Shown piece by piece: positions 29,071-41,040 of a stretch of 64,000 nt of DNA. The DNA is taken from positions 248,001 through 312,000 of the forward strand of contig JASANH010000463.1 of assembly GCA_030248295.1 (NCBI GenBank), in the 5' to 3' direction. This stretch comes from Mesodorylaimus sp. YZB2_4. Lineage: Eukaryota; Nematoda; Enoplea; Dorylaimida; Dorylaimidae. The translations under genes were made by a program, and so were the position numbers. Position 1 is the first letter of the stretch, and every line of letters starts with the position of its first letter. The notes below the pieces were generated by a model that did not search any database, was not told the origin of the DNA, and saw only the letters and a list, made by a program, of their open reading frames with translations.

Positions 29071-30190
29071 GGGGCCATCCATAAAGGACGTCCACCAAAA
29101 AACGCGTTTTTTTGACTCCCCCCTCCCCCTATCCACCTTCCGTCCATTTCGCCTTAACCCCCCTAAAAATGGACGTCCACTTTAGCGGACCCCCCCACAT
29201 AGCAAATATTCGTTCTAAAAAAGCATTCTCCTAGCGTCGGCCAATTCGCCGAAATGATGGGCGTTGGTGGATTCAGTCTGATCCGACTGCTGCATCTGCC
29301 GGATTGGCAACTATAATTTTTCTCCAAAATTGGTATTGAATCCCGCTGAGTTTTTGAAGTGTGCATAGACAGTGACAGCGAAAAAACAGGCTTGCAGGAG
29401 GGCAGGTTGGCGAGGGCGAAGTGCCAAAGACGTCACGCCGATTTATACCTTATTTCTTTAGGAACCACGCCGATGGTCTGATCAGTCGATGCTGGCACTG
29501 CTTAGCATCATCTCTAGCGTCCCAATGACGCAGCAAATAAATGTTACCTTGGCGCCAGTGGACCATGGCGCATGGGGAAGTATCGATCCTCCTTTCTGCC
29601 AGGTTCAACCAAAGCAGAATTTTCAGCTGAACCATGACCAGACGGCCGAACCAGGATCGAAATAAACCGCAGCTTTCGTGCTGCTAGTCAGGATGGACCA
29701 GACAAGTTGTAGCAAAGCTCAACAGCTTGTTCGATTTTAGTAAAGATCAAGGGATACCCACGATAACTTCTAGGTTATGATCGTCCTTTCACCAGAAGCT
29801 TAACTGATAACTTTTCTATTTTTCACTCACTCAGTGTGGAATGATACAAGGCACGCAGGCTGGTCCTGGTTCGGTTCGGTCTGCTTCGGGTAGGCCCTGG
29901 TTCACTTCGGCAGGCTCGGCGGCGGTAATCGATCTTAGTATGGTGGTATAAACTGGAATATAATAGATCTTAGTCACCCGACGAAGAATCTTCGGATCGA
30001 CGCCTAATGATTTAAATATTTTATCTAGAACCTTTTAAGTAATGAAAACTTTGTTAATTTTCCGAGATATCTCCCACCAATTTTGTAAAGTGGACGTCCA
30101 CTTGGCTTCAGCCTCCCCCATCCCCCATCCTTTTTCCGCTGACCCCCAACCACCCACCCCCTTGGGTGGACGTCCTTTATGGATGGCCCC
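29071..30190. mobile_element. 1.1-kb element with GGGGCCATCCATAAAGGACG ends
   Basis: The outer 26 bp are inverted repeats (GGGGCCATCCATAAAGGACG continuing to TCCACC), and further inward GGACGTCCACTT recurs on both sides. ACA is present on both flanks and may be a 3-bp target duplication. The interior contains a diverged copy of hAT-like element A at about 29232-29501 and no transposase ORF. The superfamily cannot be named safely. Confidence 0.72.
29232..29501. mobile_element. Diverged copy of hAT-like element A
   Basis: The left end (AGCGTCGGCCAATTCGCCGA), the interior GATCCGACTG...GGATTGGCAACTATAA and the right end GATCAGTCGATGCTGG align in order with 9038-9382. No matching target duplication survives, so this insertion is older. 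Confidence 0.6.
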
Positions 30191-30421
30191 ACAGGTATTC
30201 TGGATGACTCATTCTTCGAAGAGACACGCACAGGGCTATCATGGAAGCACCATCTAGCACTGTAAAGATACTGCGTACGGCATACGGGAAATTTATGTTT
30301 ACATTTTATATTTGCAAGGACAGCCACCTCTTTGCAATTATAAAGCGTTCACATATAAAGTCTGGGTAAACCACAATAAACCGCATAATTCAGGTAAACA
30401 TGGTTTTTCGGTGTGAACGCC

Positions 30422-30560
30422 TTTTAAAACTGTTTTTGATTTTGTGCGGAGTGAGAGAAAGCATAAGAAAATTGATTACTGCTTTCTAGAGTCTATCGGG
30501 AAGGAGGAGTTGTCTCTATCGGAGCATCGCAAGACATTGATTTCGTATGAGTTCACTGGG
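30422..30560 (+). pseudogene. Relic of nicotinic-type channel intron 1 and exon 2
   Basis: This segment matches 32340-32475 closely: the intron 1 end (GAGAAAGCATAAGAAAAT), the TTTCTAGAGTCT acceptor, and the exon 2 start encoding L-S-L-S-E-H-R-K. The match is lost after the codons for I-S-Y, where the conserved Y-D-K-R-V is absent. It lies 1.9 kb upstream of the intact gene in the same orientation, so it is a partial tandem duplicate that cannot encode the channel. Confidence 0.75.
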
Positions 30561-30730
30561 TTCGGCTCGACAACGCCTTCGCCATTTTTCTTGGTCATTC
30601 GACTTTTTTGACTACCAGTCATAGAAAAGCCATAAAACTGACAGATGAGTGTGATTCTCTTATTCAGGCGAGTTTTATTGCATATGCAGGCGAACTTAGC
30701 CGCCACTACTCGCATAACCTCACTTATATT

Positions 30731-30778
30731 AACCTAACCCTTATTAACCCTAACCCTAACTAACCTTATTAACCTTTT
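30731..30778. repeat. Short interstitial telomere-like tract
   Basis: Contains TTAACCCTAACCCTAACTAA and degenerate AACCTTATT units, that is, a few TTAGGG-type repeats. It is much too short and degenerate to be a chromosome end. Confidence 0.5.
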
Positions 30779-30779
30779 T

Positions 30780-32190
30780 AAAAAGTACTATTAGTCATCA
30801 AAACTCTAAACTCGCTGATGAAAATGGGTGCAGTAAACAAGGAGCTCATTCGCACACCCCGGGTCTCAATTTTGATATAAGCAACCTACGCACTGAAAAA
30901 AATGCCAATTACAGTATTTATGTAGGCGCTTCTTTTATTCATCTGCCGGCTTTAATTTGGATGCGATAAAAATCCCGCTTGGCATTTCAATGTACTCGAT
31001 GGGAAAAGTGGGAGCTGAGTGGTGAAAATGAGCTAATTTGGATAAAGAGCATTAAAATGTGAAAATGCGCATCGATCTCCTTTCGAAATGACAGAAAGCA
31101 AATTAACCAGGCTAGCTAGAGTTCGCTCCTCGTGATCCCGTTGACACATTGCTCGGGTTCTTGCATTAATGCATAAACCAGAGGGCGAGGCGAAAGTGCA
31201 AAAAAGGAGAAAAAACTGGACATTTGAATGGGTAGTAGATGAATTGTTGCGCATTCTTGCTGTGTCAGTTTGCTTTGGTTCATTAGTCTATCCTGACTAA
31301 ATGGTAAGATATAGGTCCAGTAAGTGCAAGGCAAAGTCAAGTTGATAATTTGTAAAACAATTATTCCTTAATCTTTCACTTCACAAGCGCAATCGAAGAA
31401 CTTGCCAACTATCTACAACAAGCTAAATCGTATCCAATTTTTGCATGATCTGAGTGTCGCATCGATCATAAGTGGGCTTTGCGATATGCATTGTAGTGCA
31501 GGTCAGTGTAGAGGACATCGAAATACATAAGGGGCATAAATTACTGTATAATTTGTTAAAGCCGTTTCTTCATCATACTCTCTGCCAGACAGCCTCATTT
31601 GGTCGAAGCTGAAGAAAAGGGACAGATAGGGACTAGAACCAGCCTTTATGCTTATTTCCCCGATGCAAAACATAATTCCACGCTGATATCTTTTCTAATG
31701 ATCATGACAGCAACCGCCTCGGGGGCACAGACAGGCACCTATGTTGTAGCTGCTGATTATGTACAACCTAACGTTTTTGAAGTAAATTTGCCTCGATTAA
31801 AAATGTAAGAAATACAGCAATCACACGCCTTTAAAAATCAAAGAATATGCTGTAATTTTACTCTTACGATAAAATCTGGAGCAAAATGCGGGTAATTAGA
31901 TACCATGGCACCTGAAAATTACTGTGAACAAATACAAAGCGTCCATGCAGAATTTGTTCCAAAACATAATTTCTTTCGTATCACCTTTGGAATCTCTTTC
32001 ACAATCCTTTGTACTAACTGGATGGAGTTGCCTTCATTCTACCACTCACTCGCTCGCGTCTTCAATAGGATTAGAACAAACTCAATGAGCTCCCAAAGGT
32101 GAAAATCGATCAAAGCGTGAACATGAGCTGAATAGTGGACAGGCAACCCCCCGTTCGCTGGCTCATATCGTTCGAAGGCATCGCGCAAAG
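30780..32190. other. Upstream region of the nicotinic-type channel
   Basis: No gene or repeat was recognised in this 1.4 kb. It should include the channel promoter, but no distinct core element was identified. Confidence 0.4.
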
Positions 32191-35100
32191 ATGGCCGCCT
32201 TTCAGAGCGAACTCCCGACTGTTATTTTACTGTCATTATCATTCATTGTATTGAATGCATTCATTGTTCAAGCTGCCACCACTAATCCAGGTAAAAAGAA
32301 AACGCGCTCATGGTTTTTTTGGTATAAACTGAACCTTAAAACTGTTTCTGGCTTTGTGCGGTGTGAAAGAAAGCATAAGAAAATGGGTTACCCTTCTAGA
32401 GTCTGTCGAGAAGGAGAAGTTTTCTCTATCGGAGCATCGCAAGAGATTGATTTCGTACGTGTTTTCTCGATATGACAAACGGGTACAACCTGATAACACA
32501 CCACACGGTGCTCTCAACGTCTCGATACGATTGGCCATCGGGCATATTATTAGTGTGGTAAGTGAACTGGATATGTTTTGAAATTTGAGACCACGTATCC
32601 ACATATCCGCAAATTATGGTTCTCATGCTTTTAGTGTGGGCCAACAACATCATTGTTCATACCTAGGGGCCATCCACTCATGAGATTCCCCTACCACAAT
32701 AATTTGTTGCACACTTTACCAGAAAGTCAAGTGATCTGTCTGATGCAGTTCCGCGTTCCCAACGGTTAACGTTTAGGATTTATTCGCATGCCAAAAAAAA
32801 CATATGTGCAGGAAAACATGGGGAAGTAGAAACAACCATTTTTATACTGCATTCCCTGGAGTGAGACAGGCTCAAGTCACTTACGATTTGCCACGACCCC
32901 CGATGTAAGAACAAACATTGGCCCAGTGTTCCTGCTTTTAATATTTTATGCGAACTCATTCTTGTTCTAATTAATCACACAAAGTGTTCACCCACTGGTC
33001 ATGAGCAAGCAGCGTGCAAAGCGCATTCCGGGAAAATCGACAAGTTTAGCTCATCAGTCATATGCTGCCGTGTTTTCTAGCCACTCTTTTTCTAATTAGG
33101 ACGACCGGACGCAGACAATAAATATATTTTGTTGGCTCTTCCAAGCTTGGCCCGATCACCAACTGCACTGGAACCCGTACAATTTTGGGGGCATCGATTT
33201 TTTAGTAGTGCCGTACGACATGGTTTGGGTGCCGGATACATATCTAGCAACCAGGTATTAGAAAATAAGACAAGTACAGGATGTGAGTGGGTTGCCATAG
33301 GAGCCATGACGCACATGGTAGCACATACCTCAGCATACAAATGACAAATTCAAGCGCACACGCAGAGCAGAAACCCAGGTGGGCGCAATCTTCTCAAAAC
33401 TCACACACATTACAGATAGCGCAGAGTGAAAGCCGGGTATAGTGAGAACAAAAACGTTTTTTAGCCTTGTCATGGACAAAAACAAAGTCCAAAACCCAAT
33501 GAATGTGAAAATCGAGACAGTTCTCGCTGGCAAGTCCGCCAGCGATGGCATTCATAATGTTTCGTTTGGAACTGGCTCAGCCATAGTCCGGCTAATGCAC
33601 CCCACAAAGTACAGTTTCTCGTGCCCAATGTACATGGATTATTTCCCATTTGATATTCAACACTGCGAATTGATCCTGGCATCGGTTAGTCAAGACGTGA
33701 GCGGAATCGACTATTACCTGGGCGGTGCCGACGCCGTGCTGGAGTCGTATCGAGAGAACGAGGAGTGGGATATGATCTCTGTGCGACAACAGCGTCGAGT
33801 GATGAATTACGAATGCTGCGTCCACGGGTTTGCCACCGTGGTGTGGCAGATTACAATTCGACGCAAGTCACTCTATCATTTAGTCAATTTGATAGTGCCG
33901 ACAGTAATTGTCAATCTGCTGGCTACTGTAGGATTTTTTGCAACTAAAAATGGCCAGCCGACTGGAACTGTGGAGGATAAAGTGAATTTAGGAGTCACGA
34001 CTCTATTAGCATTTTCGATTTTACTATTGACCGTTTCTGATCAAATACCAAAAGGATCAACATGCGTTCCTTTGATAGGTAAGTGATGTCGCGGGCGTTT
34101 GATAGCAACGTAGTGCTTTCAGGTTCGACGCTCTCCCCGTCCAATCCATTTTGTTTTTTGTGTGTCTAATTGCTTTAAATCTTTTTCCACACTTTCAGTC
34201 TGGGGTTTGGCAAATATCGTATCATTTACGGAAACAGACTTGAAAATTTTGTGGTGCATATCTCAGTCTCGCTTACAGAAAACCATACACAATAACTTAT
34301 TTCGTGGAAACGCACGGAAGAGCGAAACTTGCCTAGATGCAAGACTTTTCTTTAAGAGAGTGATCTTTTTTCACCCCCTCCCAATAATGTCTAATTGCGT
34401 AGACAGTAGAACAGCCACAAACATCAGCTTTGACAGATCCCCCCTTTTCAACTCGCATATGCTGTCTGAAACAATATTCTACACCGCTGAACAACAATTT
34501 GGTTTTTGGTATGAATGCATACAGTAATGCCAAAAGAAGAAGGAAATTGGCTGAGGGAAGGGGATATGCCATAAAACATTATAAACGCCCACATGGAATT
34601 TGGGCGCGTGCATGCACGGATTCAGAGAGGGTCTCCTTACGATTAGGCGGAAACGGCATCGATGACGATTGGTGCGGCAGCAATGCAATACTGCATATGG
34701 TGTAGGTCGTACAGTGCTTTACAGTATCTCGTTCATGTCGCAGAACATACTCAGAGGCGCCCTACGACTCGCCAGAGGACTTGTGACAGAGGTTCTCTGA
34801 AGATGCGATACTGTACAGTATGCCCAACTGTAAATGCTCAATAGTCCAAGCGGTGGTCGGGCCGAGGCGAGAGAGGCTTAAGGATTCACAGCCGGTCCGG
34901 CGCACAAGTTCATGTAGAAGTACCAACTAGATGTTATCCCTATTACTGCTCTGTAGGCCTTAATTATAAGCACCATTTTCGTGAGCGACAAGGAAGATAA
35001 GGACGACATTGTGAGGACAATAACGAGGTGGGTTCTCAGACTGGTAGGTGCATTATCTGATGAATTAGCTACAATGCTGTATTGTACTTGTACAGTAGAC

Positions 35101-35608
35101 ACTCGCATCTCATAATAGTCAAACCCCTGGGGATACAATAATAAGTACCCCTGGAGGCCTGTCTGTATCTGGACCTATCCTTGAGACCTTCGAACCTTCT
35201 TCTTTTCTAGGATGGTTTCTTCTTTCTATAATGATTCAAACTGCTGTGTCGACCATGATGTCCATTTACATCAGTTGCCCACGCCGACGACGTCATGTGC
35301 TGCATCTCATTAATTGCTGCCGGCCATTTCGCGAGGGGCAGCAAAGAGCGGTTTGTGGCCCGAGTCCCGTCCTTGATGTGACGTCGAATGGTGCCAGTGG
35401 CATTGGCACGGACAGACGGGCTCTTCTTGCTGCAGCTTGCAAAGCTAGAAGGTCATCATACGAGATGGAATGTCAAGCAGCGTTAGTCTTGCCTGAAACG
35501 TTTTGTATGTGGTTTTGTCTAGCCTTCCTTTTTCTAGCGTCGCTTCTACCCGCATATGGTTTTTTGAGCACGCGCAATGTGCAACCGTGGGTAAATAATG
35601 TAAATTGA
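32191..35608 (+). CDS. Nicotinic-type Cys-loop ligand-gated channel subunit
   Basis: Five exons (32191-32290, 32400-32557, 33100-33254, 33543-34078, 35211-35608) join in phase to 448 residues. A signal peptide is followed by Y-D-K-R-V-Q-P and W-N-P-Y-N-F-G-G. The Cys-loop is C165-P-M-Y-M-D-Y-F-P-F-D-I-Q-H-C179 with the canonical 13 intervening residues. Vicinal cysteines C229-C230 in Y-E-C-C mark an acetylcholine-type alpha subunit. M1 (about 247-268) and M2 follow, with E-D-K just before M2 as in cation channels. M3 begins W-F-L-L-S-I-M-I and M4 lies near 412-432. The family forms pentameric channels at synapses. The M3-M4 loop is short and basic. The start of exon 4 was set at 33543 because it alone keeps phase and aligns S-D-G with the usual A-D-G. 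M2 and M3 are divergent, so the ligand is inferred, not certain. Confidence 0.9.
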
Positions 35609-36256
35609 GAAGACGCCGCGTTGACCATGTTATTACTCGTGCATTACTAGGCGCAGAAAAAAAGTGAAAGATATTTAGGTTATGTCACTCTACCCTGTAG
35701 TTTTCTTTTCCATGTTGGCGTAGTCTCGGCGAAATTCGGAATTCTGGTCATACTATATACAAATAAGCAAACACATGTGCGTGCCAAAAATGAATCGTAC
35801 GACGCACACAAATTCATGCATGGCTGTACTTAAAAATACTTAACTGCTGGAGGGACACACTGCACAGGTGTCACCTTTCAAAGTCGATGTCAATGACTGA
35901 CGACATGAACCACCAAAGCATTTTCCGTGCCATAAACCAGCATATTTCTGTACAGAGGGAAATAGCTTTACTGTAAGCTGCGACCGCGAAACACACGTAC
36001 GTATCGATAATGAGCGATCACTGCTTTGCATGCAACGTAGTACAACCAAAGTTTAGCCACACTGCCCTCGATGCCATTCGACAAGAATAACTAAGCTTAA
36101 GCTGTTAGTCTGTTTCCCTTGGTCTGGAATATCATCATAGCACAAGTATTCGATAACATGAATATTATGCGCGCTCTTGTTTAAACTAATAAAACTATAA
36201 AACTATTGCTCCAAGATATGATATGGCCATAAATATGACCGACCTCATTTGCATAA
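35609..36256. other. Gap between the channel and the next gene
   Basis: This gap holds the 3' ends of two convergent genes. No further feature is supported. Confidence 0.4.
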
Positions 36257-37587
36257 TCACTGCGTCCAGCTCGGTGCCAAGCCACCACGGTTATTGTAAA
36301 AGATTTGATGCAAAAATCCACCTGGTGCGAGATTACGATTAGCAAGTTTCAGTCCTTGATCAGGTGGCAGCCAAGATGTCCACACGTCCTGGTTGCTCTG
36401 GCTATGCGCATTAGCTAATTCTGACGAGGGCACCATTCCAGTTCGAGGATACTCGCCTCCACTCTGAAATAACGAAAACTATAATTTGCTTAGCACAAGC
36501 TGTAGGTTTTGTGTTTGTTATTTAGGCCTACCCTTGCATGGTGTGCACTGGCTCTGCTGGGTGCGGATAGTAGAGCCAAAACTCTTCATACATTTAGAAA
36601 ATTCGGACTAGCTTGTATTTCTTGGTTTGGAGAAAATCGTGGGTTCATGAACGGACTTGAACCGCTTGCACTTTGTGAATATCTTGGCGCTGCTTGATTT
36701 CGAACATTGATGTGCGGAAACGGAGTCCCAAGTGGACCATTCGTGTCCCTCCGATTTGAATTTGGAATATCTAGAAACGGGAATGGCGTGCTGGGAGCAC
36801 TGTCCTGAAACAGAATCGCATGCACAAGATAAAGGAACAGTCTGATACGCAAAAGAATATGATCAAAGCAACAAAGCCGAATCAGGTCCTGGGCACGCTA
36901 CAGCCAAATGCCAGTAAGGTACTGCAAGATCTAGAAATACTAATTACTGATATTTTCAACGACAACGGCTCGGTTCAAAGCCATTTTTTTAACACCACAA
37001 CTCAAATCTTTTCAGCGAGACACAAATAAAACAAGGATTTGGCTCTGGAAACGAGGGCACCTGTAGCCGAAATTTTCACAAGATGCTATGAAACTGCACC
37101 AAGGACCCTAGCTTTGCGATACGGAATCGCATCAGGCACTATATGTAGGCCTAGAAAACCATGGACAAGTCAAAAATTTGAATTCGCGCGGATTCCTCAT
37201 AGCAGGTTGAAACTGCTTACCACTAAAAAAGGCAAGAGATGTGCGTGCGACGGAAATTCTGCTAAGTAAATTCTTTCGTGTCAAAAAATATCTACAACAC
37301 AGAAATAAATCAAAAGATGTTACTGTATTTGGGCTATTTTTTATGTCTTCATGACGAGGAATTAACATGATGGGTAATAAAATCACAACATCTGGCCCAG
37401 TTTACGGCAAGCAAGTTGAACCTGCTGACCATTGAAAATCCGAGCATTAAGCAAATTTAATTTTCGACGTTTCGCTGTGTTCCTTGGCCTGTAATCGTAA
37501 GGATCACATACCGTTCTCCTATGATAGCCCGGGGGTAGTTGCAGTCTGCTCCAGGTTTCATCGTTCCTGTCTCCAGTGTTTGTGGAC
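36257..37587 (-). CDS. Unidentified gene, three 3' exons visible
   Basis: I do not recognise this protein. Three exons fit by splice sites and phase: 37512-37587, 36592-36804 and 36257-36463 (stop TGA). The first visible exon begins in phase 2, so at least one upstream exon is missing. The encoded 166 or so residues have no long hydrophobic stretch. They are rich in proline, serine and asparagine, with P-S-T-P-F-P-F-L-D-I-P-N, repeated short S-P-F/S-P-N motifs and a tail W-L-P-P-D-Q-G-L-K-L. A peptide precursor or a disordered regulatory protein would both fit. A segment near 37140-37270 resembles part of the intron after the first visible exon, so a local duplication is possible. Confidence 0.4.
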
Positions 37588-38417
37588 CTAAGGACAATAA
37601 TTATTTCCAAACACAGTCTTAAAAAATGAGTCTTCTTACGTTAACGGAAAACATAAAACTTCTTGTGAGAAAAACAAAATAAGAAGATATCGTTTCATAA
37701 TTCGTAAATGATGGAACGCATCTCAACAGTGAACGAAAACGGCAGAAGCACTAAAACTCTCTGTTGCTGGTGAAAGACTAGATATACGTGCAATCTGCTA
37801 GAGTCTAGGAGGATCATTTATTATACTCATAGTGATTGAAGAACCCATACTCTAGCTCGCGCTGGGTTCGAAAGATGGATTAGACGAGCCCATAAAATTT
37901 ATGTGACAGGCGCTTGAACAGTGTGCCGATGGAGGGTTTGTCAGCTGTAGGCGCGCGCGTCTTCGAACAAGGTTTTATCGAGCGATAAAGGTTTTTTCGG
38001 CAGTTATTGCGCTAGCTTTATCGACTATACAGTATACTGTACTGGTGCAGAATGCCAGGGCTATATTGCAAGGTAGTCATCGGATGTGCTTATCCCATAA
38101 CCAAATGATAATTCATTCAGAGATACCACAGCAACTGAGCAAACCACGAACTGTAAGTCCATTTTAAATTCTCACCTTGATGATATATTTACTGAGAAAA
38201 CAACTACTTCATAATACTTTGACTGATAACAAATACAGATAAAAGAAGCACAGCTGCAAAACCGCAGACTGATAAGTAAACACTGATAAAAACACCAAGT
38301 GATAACATGCCAAATAAGTCGTTCACACACCGGCTGATTCCGCAAAGGTACAACAAGATACGAGTGTATTCGATCTTCAAAGTTTTCCAAAAAGTGGAAA
38401 CTCTTAGAATGGAATAA

Positions 38418-39368
38418 TCACAACAAAATCACCTGCGCCTGACTACTAGCACACGCAGAAATGCTTATGGCTTTTCTGTAAGGGCGCAACATAGTCAAAG
38501 TAATTAAGCCTCTTATACACGAGTTTATAAAATACAAGCACAAAAATAACCGCTTTTGTATCATATCTGTGCGATCAACTAAAATAAATTTAGCTGTGTG
38601 ATAAGTGGTATGGAATAATATTGGGAAAACTAAATCAGCGATGAGAAAATACAAGATTTCTCGATTCTGACGCACAACATTTTGTTTCAACGATTTGACC
38701 GTAGTGTGATCACTCAACTTCTTGTAGATTTTATAATTTGTGAACAGCATGGTGCCATCAGAGAAACCAATCAAAGGGCCGATAATCGCCAGCCAATAGA
38801 AGATTTTCCATCCCACGTGGCTATCTTTGACCACCATACAACAATGCTGGTTGTCATCATCGAACATGGCCTTACCGCACAGAGTGAAAATGAGTGGTAC
38901 TGCCGTACAAAACGACCAACATCCGATGAACATCAAAATGATATTGCGAGACGTGTAGATGCGATCGTAGCGAGCTGTGTGATACAAGGATACGTATCGA
39001 TTGATCGAGATAAAGGGCGGGAAAATAAAATCGAAGCAGACGGTGGTAAAAAAGAAGAAAGCCAACCACTAGCATCCCTTCGGATCCAAGGATTCTCGAT
39101 ACAAGATATATGGAGTTTGGCCGAAAAGAAACAGAACCGTGGTCAAAACGCCAGAAGTCGAAATACACGCCACCATAATATTGACTTTGGTTTTACGAAT
39201 ATCAGTCAGAAAAGTCAACAGGATGGGGGTCAGATTGAGGATCATGCCTAGTGCCGCGAAGAAGCAGAACAGTATTGCCGAATAAAGTCGCTCTTGCCAG
39301 TCTCGATCAGAAATCGATGTCAAGCCCGGGCCAAGTTGGTTTTGGTTTGCAAATGAGCTATTGATCAT
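38418..39368 (-). CDS. Class A seven-helix GPCR interrupted by one in-frame TAG
   Basis: A single reading frame from the ATG at 39368 covers a whole rhodopsin-like receptor of about 316 codons with seven hydrophobic segments. The N-terminus has an N-S-S glycosylation site. TM3 carries the R-Y of the DRY motif as I-N-R-Y-V-S-L-Y-H. The second extracellular loop has the disulfide cysteine (Q-H-C-C). TM7 ends with L-R-P-Y-R-K-A-I. The I-N-R-Y and Y-D-R-I-Y-T-S-R-N segment recalls nematode chemoreceptor-like receptors, an impression from memory only. A TAG at 39069-39071 follows the TM3 cysteine directly. Counting the TAG as one residue gives exactly the 25-residue Cys-to-Arg spacing of the family, so nothing is missing around it. 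It may be a pseudogene, a null allele, readthrough or a base error. Intronless. Confidence 0.7.
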
Positions 39369-39431
39369 TGTCACGCCGTCTGGAACTAACTTGTTCAGTT
39401 TAATAATCGCGAACGAATAAAAATGCAGCAC

Positions 39432-40740
39432 ACAAACTGGAACTAGTTTACCAACCTGACATCAAATATACACAGTAGGCATTTCTGAAGCAAGAACTGG
39501 ACACGGGGCCTTGCGTTTCCGAGATCTCTTCCGCGTAGTCACGAGATCTAATTAATCGTAGGCTCGAATAAGCGAAATTACTGAAACGACAATGCGTCAT
39601 AAACAGAGTCCCTTGAGGCTGGAAGAGACATGTAGACTGGAAACTAGAGAACGGGACGGTTGCTGATATTATACAAGGAAGCCAGCGAGAGCTTGATGAC
39701 ATTTCGAAAGGTATTTTTAATGCAAAGGGCCCAGGCGATTTTCATTAACTTTCTCCCTGCACAGCTTTATCCTCACATGGCTTCATGACCCCATGTACTT
39801 GACCTCCGCAGCGTCCAGGATTTTATAATTTTTTGAACGACAGCGGCCCATATTTTGCATTGCACCAGCGGTTTATGAAAAACATGTAAAATGTCATGCC
39901 TATCTTGGGAGTATATACGGTACCATCATCGATCTCGACCTCGCACGCTCTCAGGCTGTAGCAATGGACAGAGGCTCCGAAAAAAAAACCGTGTGGTAAA
40001 ACGCGAAGAGGAAAATTAAAAGTGGATGGAAAAGACACAAGGCGAACAGACGCCTCGTAATATTGAGATGGAAAGGCGAAGCAAATTTTTCGTTTACGTG
40101 CGCACAGGTAGTTGGAATGCTCTATAATATGTAGCCCTAATGTGAAAGACCAAATTCTGTCTCTGGGACAGAAACTCCGATTGGAGCAAGGCAAGTCATA
40201 CGACTATACACCAGCGGATGAAACATGAAACCGACTGGTTGACATCAGAAGTTTGGCCGGTGAGTATCGACCGCATAGGAATGCAGGTTGCATCTAGGCC
40301 ATATCGACTACTCTACAGTGCCTTGTGTCTGTGCGTGATTATTGAAGACATCAGCATCTGCAAGATTCGAGATTTTTGTCAAGTACAGTATACCTCACCG
40401 ATTTTCCAAACGAATTTTTGACAATTCTTTGCTGAAACACTAGAAAAGCTAGTGTAAAAATTACTACGACGACAAAAGCCTATCAGGACATGTCATGGTT
40501 TCACAGGGGTGCAAGCATTGAGACCTAAAAAGGTCTGTTCGCCAGATTATTAATTAGATTCAGTTCGTCGGTGCTATTCGTGTCGATTAGAAGAATCCTT
40601 GCAGTGGGTAGTCGAGCTTGGATCATCGCGTAAGTAATTATCAAAAGCCAACGAACCGCATGTTTATCACACAGATTTTCGGCCAATAAGCGGCACCTGA
40701 TAGGCTTCCGAATCACTCTTAAAATTATCTTCGAGCCATA
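39432..40740. other. Gene-free interval
   Basis: Only short unsupported ORFs were found, on both strands. The promoter of the minus-strand GPCR must lie here, but no clear core motif was seen. Confidence 0.4.
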
Positions 40741-40921
40741 CAGCCATAATCCCCTGACAGGTGGGCTAGGCGTCTGCCTCTCACGCCAGGTGCGCAGTTG
40801 CGGGCGAGTGTTCGACTCGCGGGCGGGTAAATCATTTCGTTTAAAAAATGTGTCCTTTCACCCTCGAGTGCGCATAAGCGTTTGGTGATGTGGTAAAACA
40901 TGAACATGAACATGAACATCC
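40741..40921 (+). mobile_element. tRNA-derived SINE, copy 2
   Basis: The tRNA-like head (GACAGGTGGGCTAGGCG, B-box GTGTTCGACTC at about 40808-40818) is followed by the same body as copy 1 (TGTGTCCTTTCACCCTCGAG, TTGGTGATGTGGTAAAACAT). It ends in a simple AACATG tandem tail at 40898-40918, a usual SINE 3' end. Confidence 0.78.
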
Positions 40922-41040
40922 AAGCCAAGTATACAGTACGAATATAAATTTTCTGGCCGCCTTCTGCACGAAAAATATCGGGTGCGCCATAAAGAATGAC
41001 CCTCGCTGAAATGGCTAGTTTTCTTCGCATGTGTACCATG

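Noticed and set aside
39038-39105. A micro-intron removing the TAG in the GPCR
   Set aside because: The only nearby GT-AG option removes 34 nt and shifts the frame, and the TM3 spacing is already canonical with the TAG counted.
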